DNA of 64,000 bases from Rhizobium sp. EC-SD404 (GCF_902498825.1 NZ_LR701459.1:514527-578526); one strand, 5' to 3'; shown: positions 37,145-45,339, numbered from the stretch's first letter. The notes: generated by a model not told the origin, from the letters alone. Translations and numbers: made by a program.

Positions 37145-40100
37145 TCAGGCTAAAGGCTGCATGACGCGACCAGTGCGCACCAATTTGCCCCAGCCGACGA
37201 AGGTGCCCTTGAGGGCTGCAAGCAGCGCTCGAATGGCGGTGACGTAAAGAAGCTGGCGGTAGGTGATGCGCTGCAGCAGCACCAGGAAGACGGTATCGAT
37301 CGTGACGCGCCCGCCGCCGAGACGCACGCCGATGGAGGCGGCGATCAGGTCGAGCGTCTGGAACCCGACCCAGAAGGCGGCAAGCAGTTGCAATGTCGGC
37401 AGGTCGACGGGATCTGCCGAGAGCATCAGCGAGGCGGCCGTCGCGGCGAGCAGCAGGAGAAGGGCCGCGTCCATGATCGGCGCGATGAGCGTGAACAGAA
37501 ACTGGAGGATGATGTTGGGCAGGGTGACAAGCGATATGCCGCTCGGCCGCGCCGCCATCGCGCCCTTGTGCTTCCAGGCGATCTGCAATGTTCCGAACAG
37601 CCAGCGAAAACGCTGTTTCAGGAAAGGACGCAGTGTTTCGGGCGCTTCGGTCAGGGCGACCGCGTCGAGCGCATTGACGATCTTCCAACCCTTGCGCTGA
37701 AGAGCGATTGTGAGATCACCGTCCTCGGCCAGAGTGTCGGTGGAATAGCCGCCGACCTCGATGAGTGCCGTGCGACGCCAGGCGCCGATCGCGCCAGGCA
37801 CGACGCCGATCGCGTCGAAAAGCTCGAAGGCGGAGCGCTCCAGCCCCTGGCCGATCAGATATTCGAGCGCCTGGAAACGGGTCAGGAGGTTGACCGTGTT
37901 GCCGACCACGACTTTGCCGGCCACTGCGCCGATGCGGTCATCGGTGAACGGGCGGATGAGATGTTCGACAGCATCGGGCAGGAGCACCGTGTCTCCATCG
38001 ATGGCGACGAGCACGTCTTCGTGGGACATGGCAATGCCATAGTTGAGGGCTGCGGCCTTTCCACCGTTTTCCTTTCGGAAGACACGCACACGTGAATTGT
38101 TGCGGAAGGTCTCGCGCACGACGTCGCTCGTGCGGTCACTGGAGCCGTCGTCGATCACGGTGATGGTCAGGCGATCGCCGAGCGTTGAAGCCAGCAGTCC
38201 TGCAACTGTCTTGGCAATGACCTTTTCCTCGTTGAAGGCGGGAACGAGCACTGCGACGCTGCCGCGGAAGATTGGCCGCGAGGCTTGGCGTTGCCTGCGG
38301 CGGCGCTGGGCGAATGCCGCCGCGATGATGAACGCCAGACGGGCGGTCCCGATGACGGCGGCCAGGATGGCAATGAAAGAGAGAACGCCACCGAACCGCG
38401 CGCCCATGGCCATTCCCGCCGCCCGGATATTGCTGCCCGTACGACTGGCGAGCGTTTCGGGCGCATAGGGTTGGACCAACGCCTCCTGAGATACGCCGAC
38501 GAGCTCGTGTGTGGACACGAACCGGTAGCCTTCCGCCGACAACGTATCGATAATCTTGGGCAGCGCCTCGATGGTTCCGCGTCGATCGCCGCCGGAATCA
38601 TGCAGCAGCACGACCTGGCCGTTGCCGTCTCTCACGTCGTCGATCACGCGCTGGGCGAGCTGGTCGCCGGTCCAGACGAAATAGTCGAAGGCATCGATAT
38701 CGAGGCCGCCGAACAGATATCCAAGCCGCGTCGCCTCGCCATAAAGAGCCGGAACACCTTCCAGATAGTCGTAGCCGGTCATCGCATAGGGCGGGCGAAA
38801 GAGCACCGAGCGCACGCCCAGCTCGGATTCGAACGCGCGTTGCGTCGCTGTCAGCTCCGCAGCGATCCGCTCGGCGCTGCTTTGAAACAGATTGGGATGC
38901 AGGAAGGAGTGGTTGCCGACATCGTGGCCCTCTGCGAGCGCGCGCCGCGCGATCCCGGGATCGTTCATCACCTTGCTGCCGATCATGTAGAAGGTGGCGC
39001 GTGCACCGCGTTCCTTCAGGATGTCCAGAATCTGCGGCGTGAAGACCGCATCGGGTCCATCATCGAAGGTCAGGGCAATGGATTTCGGATCGGCCGGGAA
39101 CCAGGCAGCGAATTCCGTCTGGCGGGGAACCTCAGGCATGGTTTCGCCGACGATCAACCCAAGGCTTTCATTGAAGCTGAGGCTGCGGCTGCCGGCCGAT
39201 CCCGGAGCTGCCGAAAGAAGTGCGCCCTTGGCCTGCTCGAATGCGCCATAGCCTGCTTCCGTCGTCGTCAGCTCGGCACGCGTCTGGTCATCCGGGATCA
39301 AGCCTTTGGCAAGGAAACGCCACACGCCCGGATCTTCCAATCCGAGCCGCCAGATCGCGATCCCGGCGGGGGCGGTGGCGAGAGCGACACTCGCCTGATT
39401 GAAAACGGTCGCGGCATCCAGCATCCAGACGGACCGGGCCGTGCCCACGGCGTCCGCATAATCGAAGGTCGCGTTGAGCGAGCCCGGATCCAGGCGCAGC
39501 TCGGCGCCGCTCGCTGCCATGCGATCCCACGCCATTTGTACCGACATCAGCTCGCTGGTGCCGTGGGCTTTCCAATCATAGGCAAAGGAGCCGATCGAAA
39601 GGATCAACTTCTCGCTCGGCACGACACGGGTCACGGTCGCCAGGTAATCCTCGAACCATCCCTGGCTCGCCGTCGGTCCGGAGCGATGGCGCTCGCCGGT
39701 GTTGTCGTGCGCCTGGACAAGAACATAATCGGTAGCCGACGAGACGCTGGCGATCTCGGCTGTCGAGGCGCCTACCGGCGCGATGTAGATGATTTTTCGG
39801 TCAGACGACTTCAGCGTTTGGCGGAGCGCCGCCAGAAAGAGCCTGGTGTCACGGTGACCGGCAGGCGAGGCCTCGGAAAAGTCGATCGCAATGCCCGCCG
39901 CGCCGAGCGTGTCCAACTGGACATCGATCCGTTCCACCAGTTCCTGCCGTGTCGCGGGCGAAGCTAGGAAGCGCAGCATGTCGCTGGTGGATGCCTCCGC
40001 TTTCAGCATCGGATAGAGCGCGAGATCCGGCGCGTTCTGCTTGATCCAGGGCAGCGTCGGGCTTTCCACCAGAGTGTTGACGATTTCCGGTCGTGTACCC

Positions 40101-40552
40101 TCGGCCCGCAGGCTCAACCATTCGGGAATGATGCCGTCGAGGCTGTCGGCATTGCGCATCAGCGAAATGAAGGCGCCGGTGTCCTCTTCCGCCATGAAAG
40201 CAAGGCGCATGGATTGGCGGGCGGCTTCGCCGACGTGGCGGTTGCGGGTCGCGACAAGTGCCGGCTCGTGTCGGTTTTGGGCGTGCTTGCCGGGTGCGCG
40301 GGCCGTCAGTGCGGGATGGGAGCCGACCAGTTGGCGCAGGATGGGTGCATTGACGATGCCGTAAGCGACGACCGCCAGGCCCGTGCACAGGACGAAGATC
40401 AGAATGAGCGCGATGACGTTGGCAAACAAAGCCCGACGCCCGGTGCCATCGAAAAATATATGGCTGGCGCGGTGATTGTTCTCTACCGGTCCGGACGGCT
40501 CGTCCCCGGCGGACACGGCATCACGTGCTTGACCTTCGCTTCCATCTGCCAT
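37145..40552 (-). CDS. GH18-like / NodB polysaccharide deacetylase / GT2 glycosyltransferase fusion
   Basis: 1135 residues. Order: cytosolic tail; membrane helix about 41-66; GH18-like domain about 100-430; NodB deacetylase about 485-685 with TFDDGP (495-500), metal HSFLH (548-552), RPPYA (586-590) and LLHDS (649-653); membrane helix about 718-747; GT2 domain about 760-1000 with VIDDGSSD (799-806), AIDGD (850-854), AEDGD (942-946) and QRFRW (980-984); then three to four C-terminal helices. Both deacetylase and processive synthase sites are intact, while the GH18 acid motif is altered (AGIAIDFSE, 219-227). It should polymerise a UDP-sugar, probably GlcNAc, in the cytosol and deacetylate the chain in the periplasm. 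Confidence 0.9.
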   Translation of the reverse strand: MADGSEGQARDAVSAGDEPSGPVENNHRASHIFFDGTGRRALFANVIALILIFVLCTGLAVVAYGIVNAPILRQLVGSHPALTARAPGKHAQNRHEPALVATRNRHVGEAARQSMRLAFMAEEDTGAFISLMRNADSLDGIIPEWLSLRAEGTRPEIVNTLVESPTLPWIKQNAPDLALYPMLKAEASTSDMLRFLASPATRQELVERIDVQLDTLGAAGIAIDFSEASPAGHRDTRLFLAALRQTLKSSDRKIIYIAPVGASTAEIASVSSATDYVLVQAHDNTGERHRSGPTASQGWFEDYLATVTRVVPSEKLILSIGSFAYDWKAHGTSELMSVQMAWDRMAASGAELRLDPGSLNATFDYADAVGTARSVWMLDAATVFNQASVALATAPAGIAIWRLGLEDPGVWRFLAKGLIPDDQTRAELTTTEAGYGAFEQAKGALLSAAPGSAGSRSLSFNESLGLIVGETMPEVPRQTEFAAWFPADPKSIALTFDDGPDAVFTPQILDILKERGARATFYMIGSKVMNDPGIARRALAEGHDVGNHSFLHPNLFQSSAERIAAELTATQRAFESELGVRSVLFRPPYAMTGYDYLEGVPALYGEATRLGYLFGGLDIDAFDYFVWTGDQLAQRVIDDVRDGNGQVVLLHDSGGDRRGTIEALPKIIDTLSAEGYRFVSTHELVGVSQEALVQPYAPETLASRTGSNIRAAGMAMGARFGGVLSFIAILAAVIGTARLAFIIAAAFAQRRRRQRQASRPIFRGSVAVLVPAFNEEKVIAKTVAGLLASTLGDRLTITVIDDGSSDRTSDVVRETFRNNSRVRVFRKENGGKAAALNYGIAMSHEDVLVAIDGDTVLLPDAVEHLIRPFTDDRIGAVAGKVVVGNTVNLLTRFQALEYLIGQGLERSAFELFDAIGVVPGAIGAWRRTALIEVGGYSTDTLAEDGDLTIALQRKGWKIVNALDAVALTEAPETLRPFLKQRFRWLFGTLQIAWKHKGAMAARPSGISLVTLPNIILQFLFTLIAPIMDAALLLLLAATAASLMLSADPVDLPTLQLLAAFWVGFQTLDLIAASIGVRLGGGRVTIDTVFLVLLQRITYRQLLYVTAIRALLAALKGTFVGWGKLVRTGRVMQPLA

Positions 40553-40630
40553 GTTCCCAGCCCTCTAGGCGTACGCCTGCGATCAAACCTGCGGCTGCGC
40601 GGTCAGCTCTAACGACCCAGCAATGAAGTG

Positions 40631-40780
40631 TTGAGACCAATGTATTTTAGCGCGAATTTTATTTATTGATTTTCGTCAGTGTTTCACAATTAATTTACAA
40701 TTAAAAAATTCGAAGATGTCTTTAAATGCGAGAACGCAAACTATAATATAATAATATATTTGGAAAGTTAGCGTTGATAC
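40631..40780. other. AT-rich intergenic stretch upstream of the synthase operon
   Basis: Within 40553-40786 the sequence turns strikingly AT-rich against a GC-rich background, with runs such as TTTTATTTATTGATTTT, AATTAATTTACAATTAAAAAATT and ATAATATAATAATATATTT. It is the upstream region of the synthase fusion gene (minus strand) and the 3-prime side of the FixJ-like gene. Several -10-like hexamers occur. AT-rich upstream DNA is a target of MucR/H-NS-like silencers in rhizobial exopolysaccharide control; that role here is inference. A 7-base inverted repeat (TTGATAC/GTATCAA) lies at 40774-40790. Confidence 0.5.
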
Positions 40781-40786
40781 TACGTA

Positions 40787-41455
40787 TCAATACGTATGTG
40801 ATACGCTGCGCTGATGATCTGGCCGGGGCAAATGCGCGACGAAATCGTTTTCAACGATCATTGCGAGGCGGACGAGTTCGGCGACGCTGCGTGCGTTCAT
40901 CTTGGCCATGACGTTGGCCCGATGAACCTCCACGGTTCGCGGGCTGATCCGCAATTCATGGGCGATCGACTTGTTCGGGAGGCCGCCGACAACGCCGCGC
41001 ATGACATTGGCCTCACGGGGCGTGAGCCGAGACATGCGCGCCCGGACATCACTGGCTTCGCCATGCTCGCCGGTGTTGATGCTGCATTTCGTATCAGTTG
41101 CGACGCGAACGGCATTGACCAGCGTATCAGGTTCGAACGGCATCTGAAGGAAATCCGCTGCACCAGCTTTCATCGCGGCGACAGCCGTTGGAATGTCGCC
41201 TTCCTTGGCGACGAAGACCACGGGGAGGTGCGTGCCATTGGTTCTGAGTTCGTGCAGGCACTGTGTCTCCGAGGGAGAGCGGGGTTCTCTCCCAACGACG
41301 ATGCAGCCGGGAGAGATGCTTCCAGGCAGCGCTAGAAAATCGTTGAGGCTGCCATGGAAACGAACGGCGAAGCCCGCGAGTGCCAGCATGAAGCTGATGG
41401 AATGGCGCACCCCGTCATCCGGGTGGATCACGTGTATGACGATTTCTTGACCCAT
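40787..41455 (-). CDS. FixJ-like LuxR-family response regulator with degenerate receiver
   Basis: 222 residues from ATG at 41455, with GAGG eight bases upstream. The C-terminal winged LuxR/FixJ helix-turn-helix is normal (LTPREANVMRGVVGGLPNKSIAHELRISPRTVEVHRANVMAKM, given here as one family block in parts). The receiver follows FixJ along its length (FMLALAGFAVRFHGS, AVAAMKAGAADFLQMPFE) but the acidic pocket is HPDD, the phospho-acceptor Asp position reads VVGRE, the conserved Thr position is Ala (FVAKEGD) and the Lys of KPF is Met. Phosphorylation is therefore unlikely. No kinase gene is adjacent. Confidence 0.88.
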   Translation of the reverse strand: MGQEIVIHVIHPDDGVRHSISFMLALAGFAVRFHGSLNDFLALPGSISPGCIVVGREPRSPSETQCLHELRTNGTHLPVVFVAKEGDIPTAVAAMKAGAADFLQMPFEPDTLVNAVRVATDTKCSINTGEHGEASDVRARMSRLTPREANVMRGVVGGLPNKSIAHELRISPRTVEVHRANVMAKMNARSVAELVRLAMIVENDFVAHLPRPDHQRSVSHTY

Positions 41456-41716
41456 GGACGTGCCTCGGAACAAGCGAAAGAGGCTTGGGGTGTGTTGGAG
41501 CAGGCAAGCCTAAGATCGCGTGTTGCTAATGCAAATCACCTGCACCTTATTAAATCTTAGCACCATCGCTTACGTCCGGCGCCGGACGAAGGTCGGGTCC
41601 ATTGACCAGACCATGCGATCAAACTGTCCCTTTGTCCTAAGCACCTAAGTCCGCATGGGATGCCAGGACCCGACGTTCACCATCAGCTAAGCAACGCCGC
41701 GGATGTCGCGGAAGCA

Positions 41717-42307
41717 TCAGGCCGGCAGGAGTTGTTCCCGATCTCCCGCGTTGACCATGGCTTGGGCGGACACTTCACCTGAAAGCTCGATCAGATGAAG
41801 ACGTGCGCGGTTCAGGCGGCTTTTAATCGTTCCGATGGCGCATCCACAGATCTGAGCGGCGTCGATATAGCTGATGCCCAGCATCGAAATCAGAATAAGC
41901 ACTTCTCGCTGCTCATAGGGGAGCTTGCGGATGGCCTGGGCGATCTCGTGGCCGCGCATGGTCCATTCCTGGGTGGGGCTCATGACCGGTTTACCCGAAG
42001 CACAGTCGGCAGCCGCCGGGCTTTCACGCGCGTAAATCCTCGCCTTTGTATAAAAGGTGTTCCGCATAATGGTGAAAAGCCAGGATTTGAGGCTCGTGCC
42101 GGGCGTGAACTGGTGAATGTTCGCAATCCCCTTCAGCAGGGTTTCCTGCACCAAATCGTCGGCATCGTTGGGATTAGGGCAGAAGGTGCGGGCGAAGGCG
42201 CGCAGTGGGGCGATCATCGCAACGATCTGGCGATCGGTATCTTGTTCACGTGGCAGGCGAATGGGTTCGCTGGTCCCCTTTGTCGAAATATTCGGAATCA
42301 TATTCAT
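41717..42307 (-). CDS. EcfG-type (ECF15) RNA polymerase sigma factor
   Basis: 196 residues. Region 2 contains LRAFARTFCPNPNDADDLVQETLLKG and PGTSLKSWLFTIMRN; region 4 contains LPYEQREVLILISMLGISY and CAIGTIKSRLNRAR, which is the EcfG pattern. A perfect GGAAC-N17-GTT promoter sits 44 bases upstream, so it is probably driven by EcfG itself or a paralogue. The usual partners phyR and nepR are not here, which points to a secondary EcfG paralogue. Controls general stress genes. ATG at 42301 is an alternative start with better spacing to AAGGGA. Confidence 0.9.
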   Translation of the reverse strand: MNMIPNISTKGTSEPIRLPREQDTDRQIVAMIAPLRAFARTFCPNPNDADDLVQETLLKGIANIHQFTPGTSLKSWLFTIMRNTFYTKARIYARESPAAADCASGKPVMSPTQEWTMRGHEIAQAIRKLPYEQREVLILISMLGISYIDAAQICGCAIGTIKSRLNRARLHLIELSGEVSAQAMVNAGDREQLLPA

Positions 42308-42350
42308 GTCCCTTTACTCCACAGTCTTGTCTGCCCCAGCATGGCCACTC

Positions 42351-42375
42351 AACGGATGGTGATTACCCTCGTTCC
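42351..42375 (-). promoter_or_regulatory. EcfG-type promoter of the sigma factor gene
   Basis: On the minus strand GGAAC (42375-42371) is followed by 17 bases and GTT (42353-42351), the exact -35/-10 consensus for EcfG sigma factors in alphaproteobacteria. The sigma gene ATG lies 44 bases downstream, leaving a normal leader. Suggests autoregulation. Confidence 0.7.
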
Positions 42376-42450
42376 ACAATAATAAATCTCCAGAAGATCT
42401 TTCTTTTTACTAGGGATTAACATGGGTTATTGACCCATCCCCGTCGGTCG

Positions 42451-42475
42451 GGAATGGACGATCACGTGATCTGTT
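42451..42475 (+). promoter_or_regulatory. Possible EcfG-type promoter of the BON gene
   Basis: GGAAT, 17 bases, GTT: one mismatch to the EcfG consensus in the last -35 base, with correct spacing, about 97 bases before the BON-protein ATG. BON proteins are frequent EcfG targets. Confidence 0.4.
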
Positions 42476-42572
42476 CAGGCCCGGTGTGCGTTCGCCGGCG
42501 GTGCTCTATTTCGTGCGGCGATGAACATTCATCGGGTACAGCGCGTTGGGCTCCATTGACGGAGCACAGTCC

Positions 42573-42893
42573 ATGGCGCGCAAGACACCTTCCAACCTTC
42601 GGTCCGGCCCTCATCCCCATGCGGACACGCCTCGCGAGGAGGCGTCGGAGCCTGCCGAGGCTCTGCCCTCCTATTCGGATGCCGAACTGGAACGGAGCCT
42701 GAGCGGTCTGATCGGCGAAGACGCGGCGATGGATGGATCGAATGTTTCCATCCACATTGCGGATGGTGTCGCGCATCTCTCGGGAGAGGTGCTGACCGAA
42801 GGGGAAGTTCAGCGGGCCGCAGAGATCGCCGCGAGCCTGCCCGGCATCACTGCCGTTCAGAACGAGCTGGTCGTCAAGCGCGGATCGCAATAG
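42573..42893 (+). CDS. BON-domain protein
   Basis: 106 residues from ATG at 42573 (GGAG eight bases upstream). The first 45 residues are polar and low-complexity; residues about 48-104 form one BON domain (SDAELERSLSGLIGEDAAMD, VSIHIADGVAHLSGEVLTEGEVQRA, split for description), ending LPGITAVQNELVVK. No signal peptide, so probably cytosolic, unlike OsmY. BON proteins bind membranes or hydrophobic ligands and are often osmotic/general stress induced. Confidence 0.82.
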   Translation: MARKTPSNLRSGPHPHADTPREEASEPAEALPSYSDAELERSLSGLIGEDAAMDGSNVSIHIADGVAHLSGEVLTEGEVQRAAEIAASLPGITAVQNELVVKRGSQ

Positions 42894-42921
42894 AGGCAGA
42901 CGCTCGCCTCTTCGACCTGTA

Positions 42922-43125
42922 TCAGCTCGGCCGGGTTCCGAATTCCAGCGCAATCCCGCCGATCGTCGCTTCGTCGATGATCATCTGTTCGATCTTCGTT
43001 ACATCGAGATGAAATCTGTGCGCTAGGGTGGCAACCAGATCGTTGACATGTACGGGCGCGTTGTCGATCCGAGCATCGTTCATTGCACGCGCGATTTCCG
43101 CGCCGATCATTTCGTTGTCGTTCAT
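42922..43125 (-). CDS. Small hypothetical protein
   Basis: 67 residues from ATG at 43125, preceded by CTGGAG at nine bases. Acidic, predicted mostly helical (MNDNEMIGAEIARAMND...), no membrane segment or cysteine. Codon pattern looks coding. It lies tail-to-tail with the BON gene and head-to-head with the next small gene. Function not recognised; the island context suggests stress association. Confidence 0.55.
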   Translation of the reverse strand: MNDNEMIGAEIARAMNDARIDNAPVHVNDLVATLAHRFHLDVTKIEQMIIDEATIGGIALEFGTRPS

Positions 43126-43314
43126 CGAAGCCCACTCCAGTTGCGCGCAGACCGTAGGTGCATGAAGACCCGCTGACACTAACATATGTTCGTTTCAGCG
43201 GCGCTAGCTAATGCGTCCGACGGTTCAAGGTACGGGCGACTGTTAACCTTTGTTATTGCGGTGTCTCCGCACAAGAACGATGGTCCGGTCTCGTTCCAGT
43301 GGAAGGACAGCGCC

Positions 43315-43614
43315 ATGGACATCACCCGCGAGTTGATTGTTCTCATCGAAGATCCAGCAATCCCTGACAAAGACCGCATCCTGAAAACGCGTTCCCTCGT
43401 CGAGACGATGACCTGTCGGTTCGATGACAATGAAAAGGCCGGCCGGATGCGGCGGACCTTCAACGATGCTTATCTCAATCTTCAGCTGGCCGTGATGGCG
43501 AACCATCCGAGTATGATCCAGCAATGTCGCGAGCAGTGCCGCGCGATCATCGTCGAGATCGCCGAAACTGCGCGAATGGCGTCCGAACAGTCGACACGGA
43601 AGGTGGCTTCTTAG
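43315..43614 (+). CDS. Small hypothetical helical protein
   Basis: 99 residues from ATG at 43315, preceded by GGAAGGA; upstream in-frame starts give an unlike, low-quality extension. Predicted all-helical and soluble, with two cysteines in the C-terminal CREQCRAIIVEIAE stretch. Its stop is followed at once by the TTG start of the DNA glycosylase gene, so they are likely cotranscribed. Function not recognised. Confidence 0.65.
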   Translation: MDITRELIVLIEDPAIPDKDRILKTRSLVETMTCRFDDNEKAGRMRRTFNDAYLNLQLAVMANHPSMIQQCREQCRAIIVEIAETARMASEQSTRKVAS

Positions 43615-44202
43615 TTGCAGACTTTGAGCGATCCGCCCGCCGGACTGACGTTGGCGCCGCTCTCGTTTTTTGAAGGGGATGCCGTTTCCATTGCCCGGGC
43701 CCTGATCGGCGCCACGTTGATCGTGCGTGGCGTCGGTGGGGTTATTGTCGAGACGGAAGCCTATCGCGGCGATGACGCCGCTTCGCACAGCTTCAACGGC
43801 GAAACCACGCGCAACCGGGCGATGTTCGGACCGCCGGGGCACGCTTATGTCTACCGGTCCTACGGCATACACTGGTGCCTCAACGTCGTCTGTGCCAGTG
43901 GGCAGGCGGTGTTGTTCCGAGCCATCGAGCCGGCGTTCGGCCTGGAGACCATGCGCGCACGACGAGCCCGGGAAAAAACCCGGGAGCTGTGCGCTGGACC
44001 GGGGCGACTGGGACAGGCCCTCGGTATTGATCATGCCGACGATGGACAACCGTTCGATGGGAGCGGTTTGGAAATCCGCACTCCGCCAACATCGTCCGTG
44101 CCCGTTCTTGCGGGCCCGCGCATCGGCATTACCAAAAACGTGGACATACCCTGGCGCTTCGGACTGTCGGGCTCGTCCTATCTCAGCCGTCGGTTCGCTT
44201 GA
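43615..44202 (+). CDS. DNA-3-methyladenine glycosylase (AAG/MPG family)
   Basis: 195 residues from TTG at 43615, directly after the previous stop, with GGAAGG upstream. Family blocks: IVETEAYRGDDAASHSFNGETTRNRAMFGPPGHAYVY in two parts (active-site Glu region about 46-50 and intercalating Tyr region about 80-84), and CAGPGRLGQALGI (about 127-139). Excises alkylated purines in base-excision repair. Presence within an EcfG stress island fits DNA-repair induction. Confidence 0.92.
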   Translation: MQTLSDPPAGLTLAPLSFFEGDAVSIARALIGATLIVRGVGGVIVETEAYRGDDAASHSFNGETTRNRAMFGPPGHAYVYRSYGIHWCLNVVCASGQAVLFRAIEPAFGLETMRARRAREKTRELCAGPGRLGQALGIDHADDGQPFDGSGLEIRTPPTSSVPVLAGPRIGITKNVDIPWRFGLSGSSYLSRRFA

Positions 44203-44270
44203 GATGGATGGAACATCGAAAGGGTCAATGGCTTTGGCTCGCAGGGATCGTCCGGCTGAGGAGAGACGAC

Positions 44271-44534
44271 ATGCCCCCGCCACAACGCTTGGAGCCCGTC
44301 TTGCCGGTTTATCAGTTCAAGTTCACCAAACAGCACGGCACCGAGACCGTCGACGGGATATTTCTGGCAAACGAAGCAGCACTGCAGCAGGAAGCAGTCC
44401 GCAGCGCGCGCGACATCATGCATGAAGGCATCGACGAGGGTCTGGACCGCTCGCAATGGGTACTGCACGTATTTGACGCGCAGGGCCGTTTGGTGCTTCA
44501 TCTTCCCTTCGCAGAACTTTTGCAGCCGGATTAG
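44271..44534 (+). CDS. DUF6894-like small protein
   Basis: 87 residues from ATG at 44271, preceded by GAGGAGAGACGAC. The pattern YQFKFTKQHGTETVDGIFLANEAALQQEAVRSARDIM, followed by a central aromatic beta strand (WVLHVFDAQGRLVLHLPF), matches the small alpha/beta DUF6894 proteins common in rhizobia, often stress-associated. Biochemical function unknown. Confidence 0.75.
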   Translation: MPPPQRLEPVLPVYQFKFTKQHGTETVDGIFLANEAALQQEAVRSARDIMHEGIDEGLDRSQWVLHVFDAQGRLVLHLPFAELLQPD

Positions 44535-44612
44535 TTCATTCAGATTGCTCGGCCTTCCGATGATTTTCATGAAGGCCGCATTTGTCCGCGCAACTTGTTG
44601 AATGGAAGACGC

Positions 44613-45332
44613 ATGCCGCATTGCCTAAAGCTCAATCTCTCCGCTCGCGACAGGTTGAGCGAAGCCGAGTGCGCGATCATCGATCAGATGGGGGCCCGGC
44701 AGAAGCTCATACCCGCCAAGCACGACATCGTTCGCGAGGGGGACGTTCCGACCGACAGCTGTCTCGTCCTCTCGGGATTTTCTGCCCGCTATCACCTTCT
44801 GGCAAACGGCAAGAGACAGATCAGCGCCATCCATGTGTCTGGCGATTTCGTCGACCTGCACAGTCTGCTTCTGAACGAAATGGACCACGGCGTCGTGGCG
44901 CTGAGCGACTGCCACGTGGCTCTCGTGCCGCACCGGTTTCTGCGCGAACTGACGGAAACCGAGCCGCATCTGTCTCGGCTGTTATGGCTTTCGACGCTGA
45001 TCGATGCCGCCGTTCACCGGCGATGGCTGGTCACGTCCGGCCGCCTGTCCGCCAGCGCTCAACTGGCCCATCTGCTATGCGAGATATTCCTCAGGTTGCA
45101 GGTCGTGGAGCAGGTCGATGGCAACAGCTTCAATTTCCCCATCAGCCAGGTGGAGCTGAGTGACGCGCTTGGACTTTCGACCGTTCACATGAACCGTACA
45201 ATCCGTGATCTGCGCACTCAGGGGCTGGTGTCCTGGAAAGGATCGGAAGTGACGATCCTCGACTGGGACCGCCTTGTCGAACACAGCGACTTCGATTCCG
45301 TGTACCTCAATATCGGTCAGCGTGCCCGCTGA
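44613..45332 (+). CDS. Crp/Fnr-family transcriptional regulator
   Basis: 239 residues from ATG at 44613 (GGAAGA upstream; TTG at 44595 rejected). N-terminal cyclic-nucleotide-binding-like domain (HDIVREGDVPTDSCLVLSGF) and C-terminal winged helix (ISQVELSDALGLSTVHMNRTIRDLR). The recognition helix differs from FNR, so the target site is not predictable. This subgroup is abundant in Rhizobiales and mostly uncharacterised. It is tail-to-tail with the TIGR02588/02587 genes. Confidence 0.88.
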   Translation: MPHCLKLNLSARDRLSEAECAIIDQMGARQKLIPAKHDIVREGDVPTDSCLVLSGFSARYHLLANGKRQISAIHVSGDFVDLHSLLLNEMDHGVVALSDCHVALVPHRFLRELTETEPHLSRLLWLSTLIDAAVHRRWLVTSGRLSASAQLAHLLCEIFLRLQVVEQVDGNSFNFPISQVELSDALGLSTVHMNRTIRDLRTQGLVSWKGSEVTILDWDRLVEHSDFDSVYLNIGQRAR

Positions 45333-45339
45333 TGCCGGC

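Noticed and set aside
38285..39967. A 560-codon plus-strand open frame
   Set aside because: Antisense to the synthase fusion; low-complexity composition and no ribosome site or domain.
40774..40790. TTGAT...ATCAA inverted repeat resembling an FNR/FixK box
   Set aside because: The gap is seven bases, not the four required, and the site lies at the 3-prime end of the FixJ-like gene rather than at a promoter.
44208..44232. GGAAC followed after 17 bases by CTT before the DUF6894-like gene
   Set aside because: The -10 element mismatches the essential G of GTT; not credited as an EcfG promoter.
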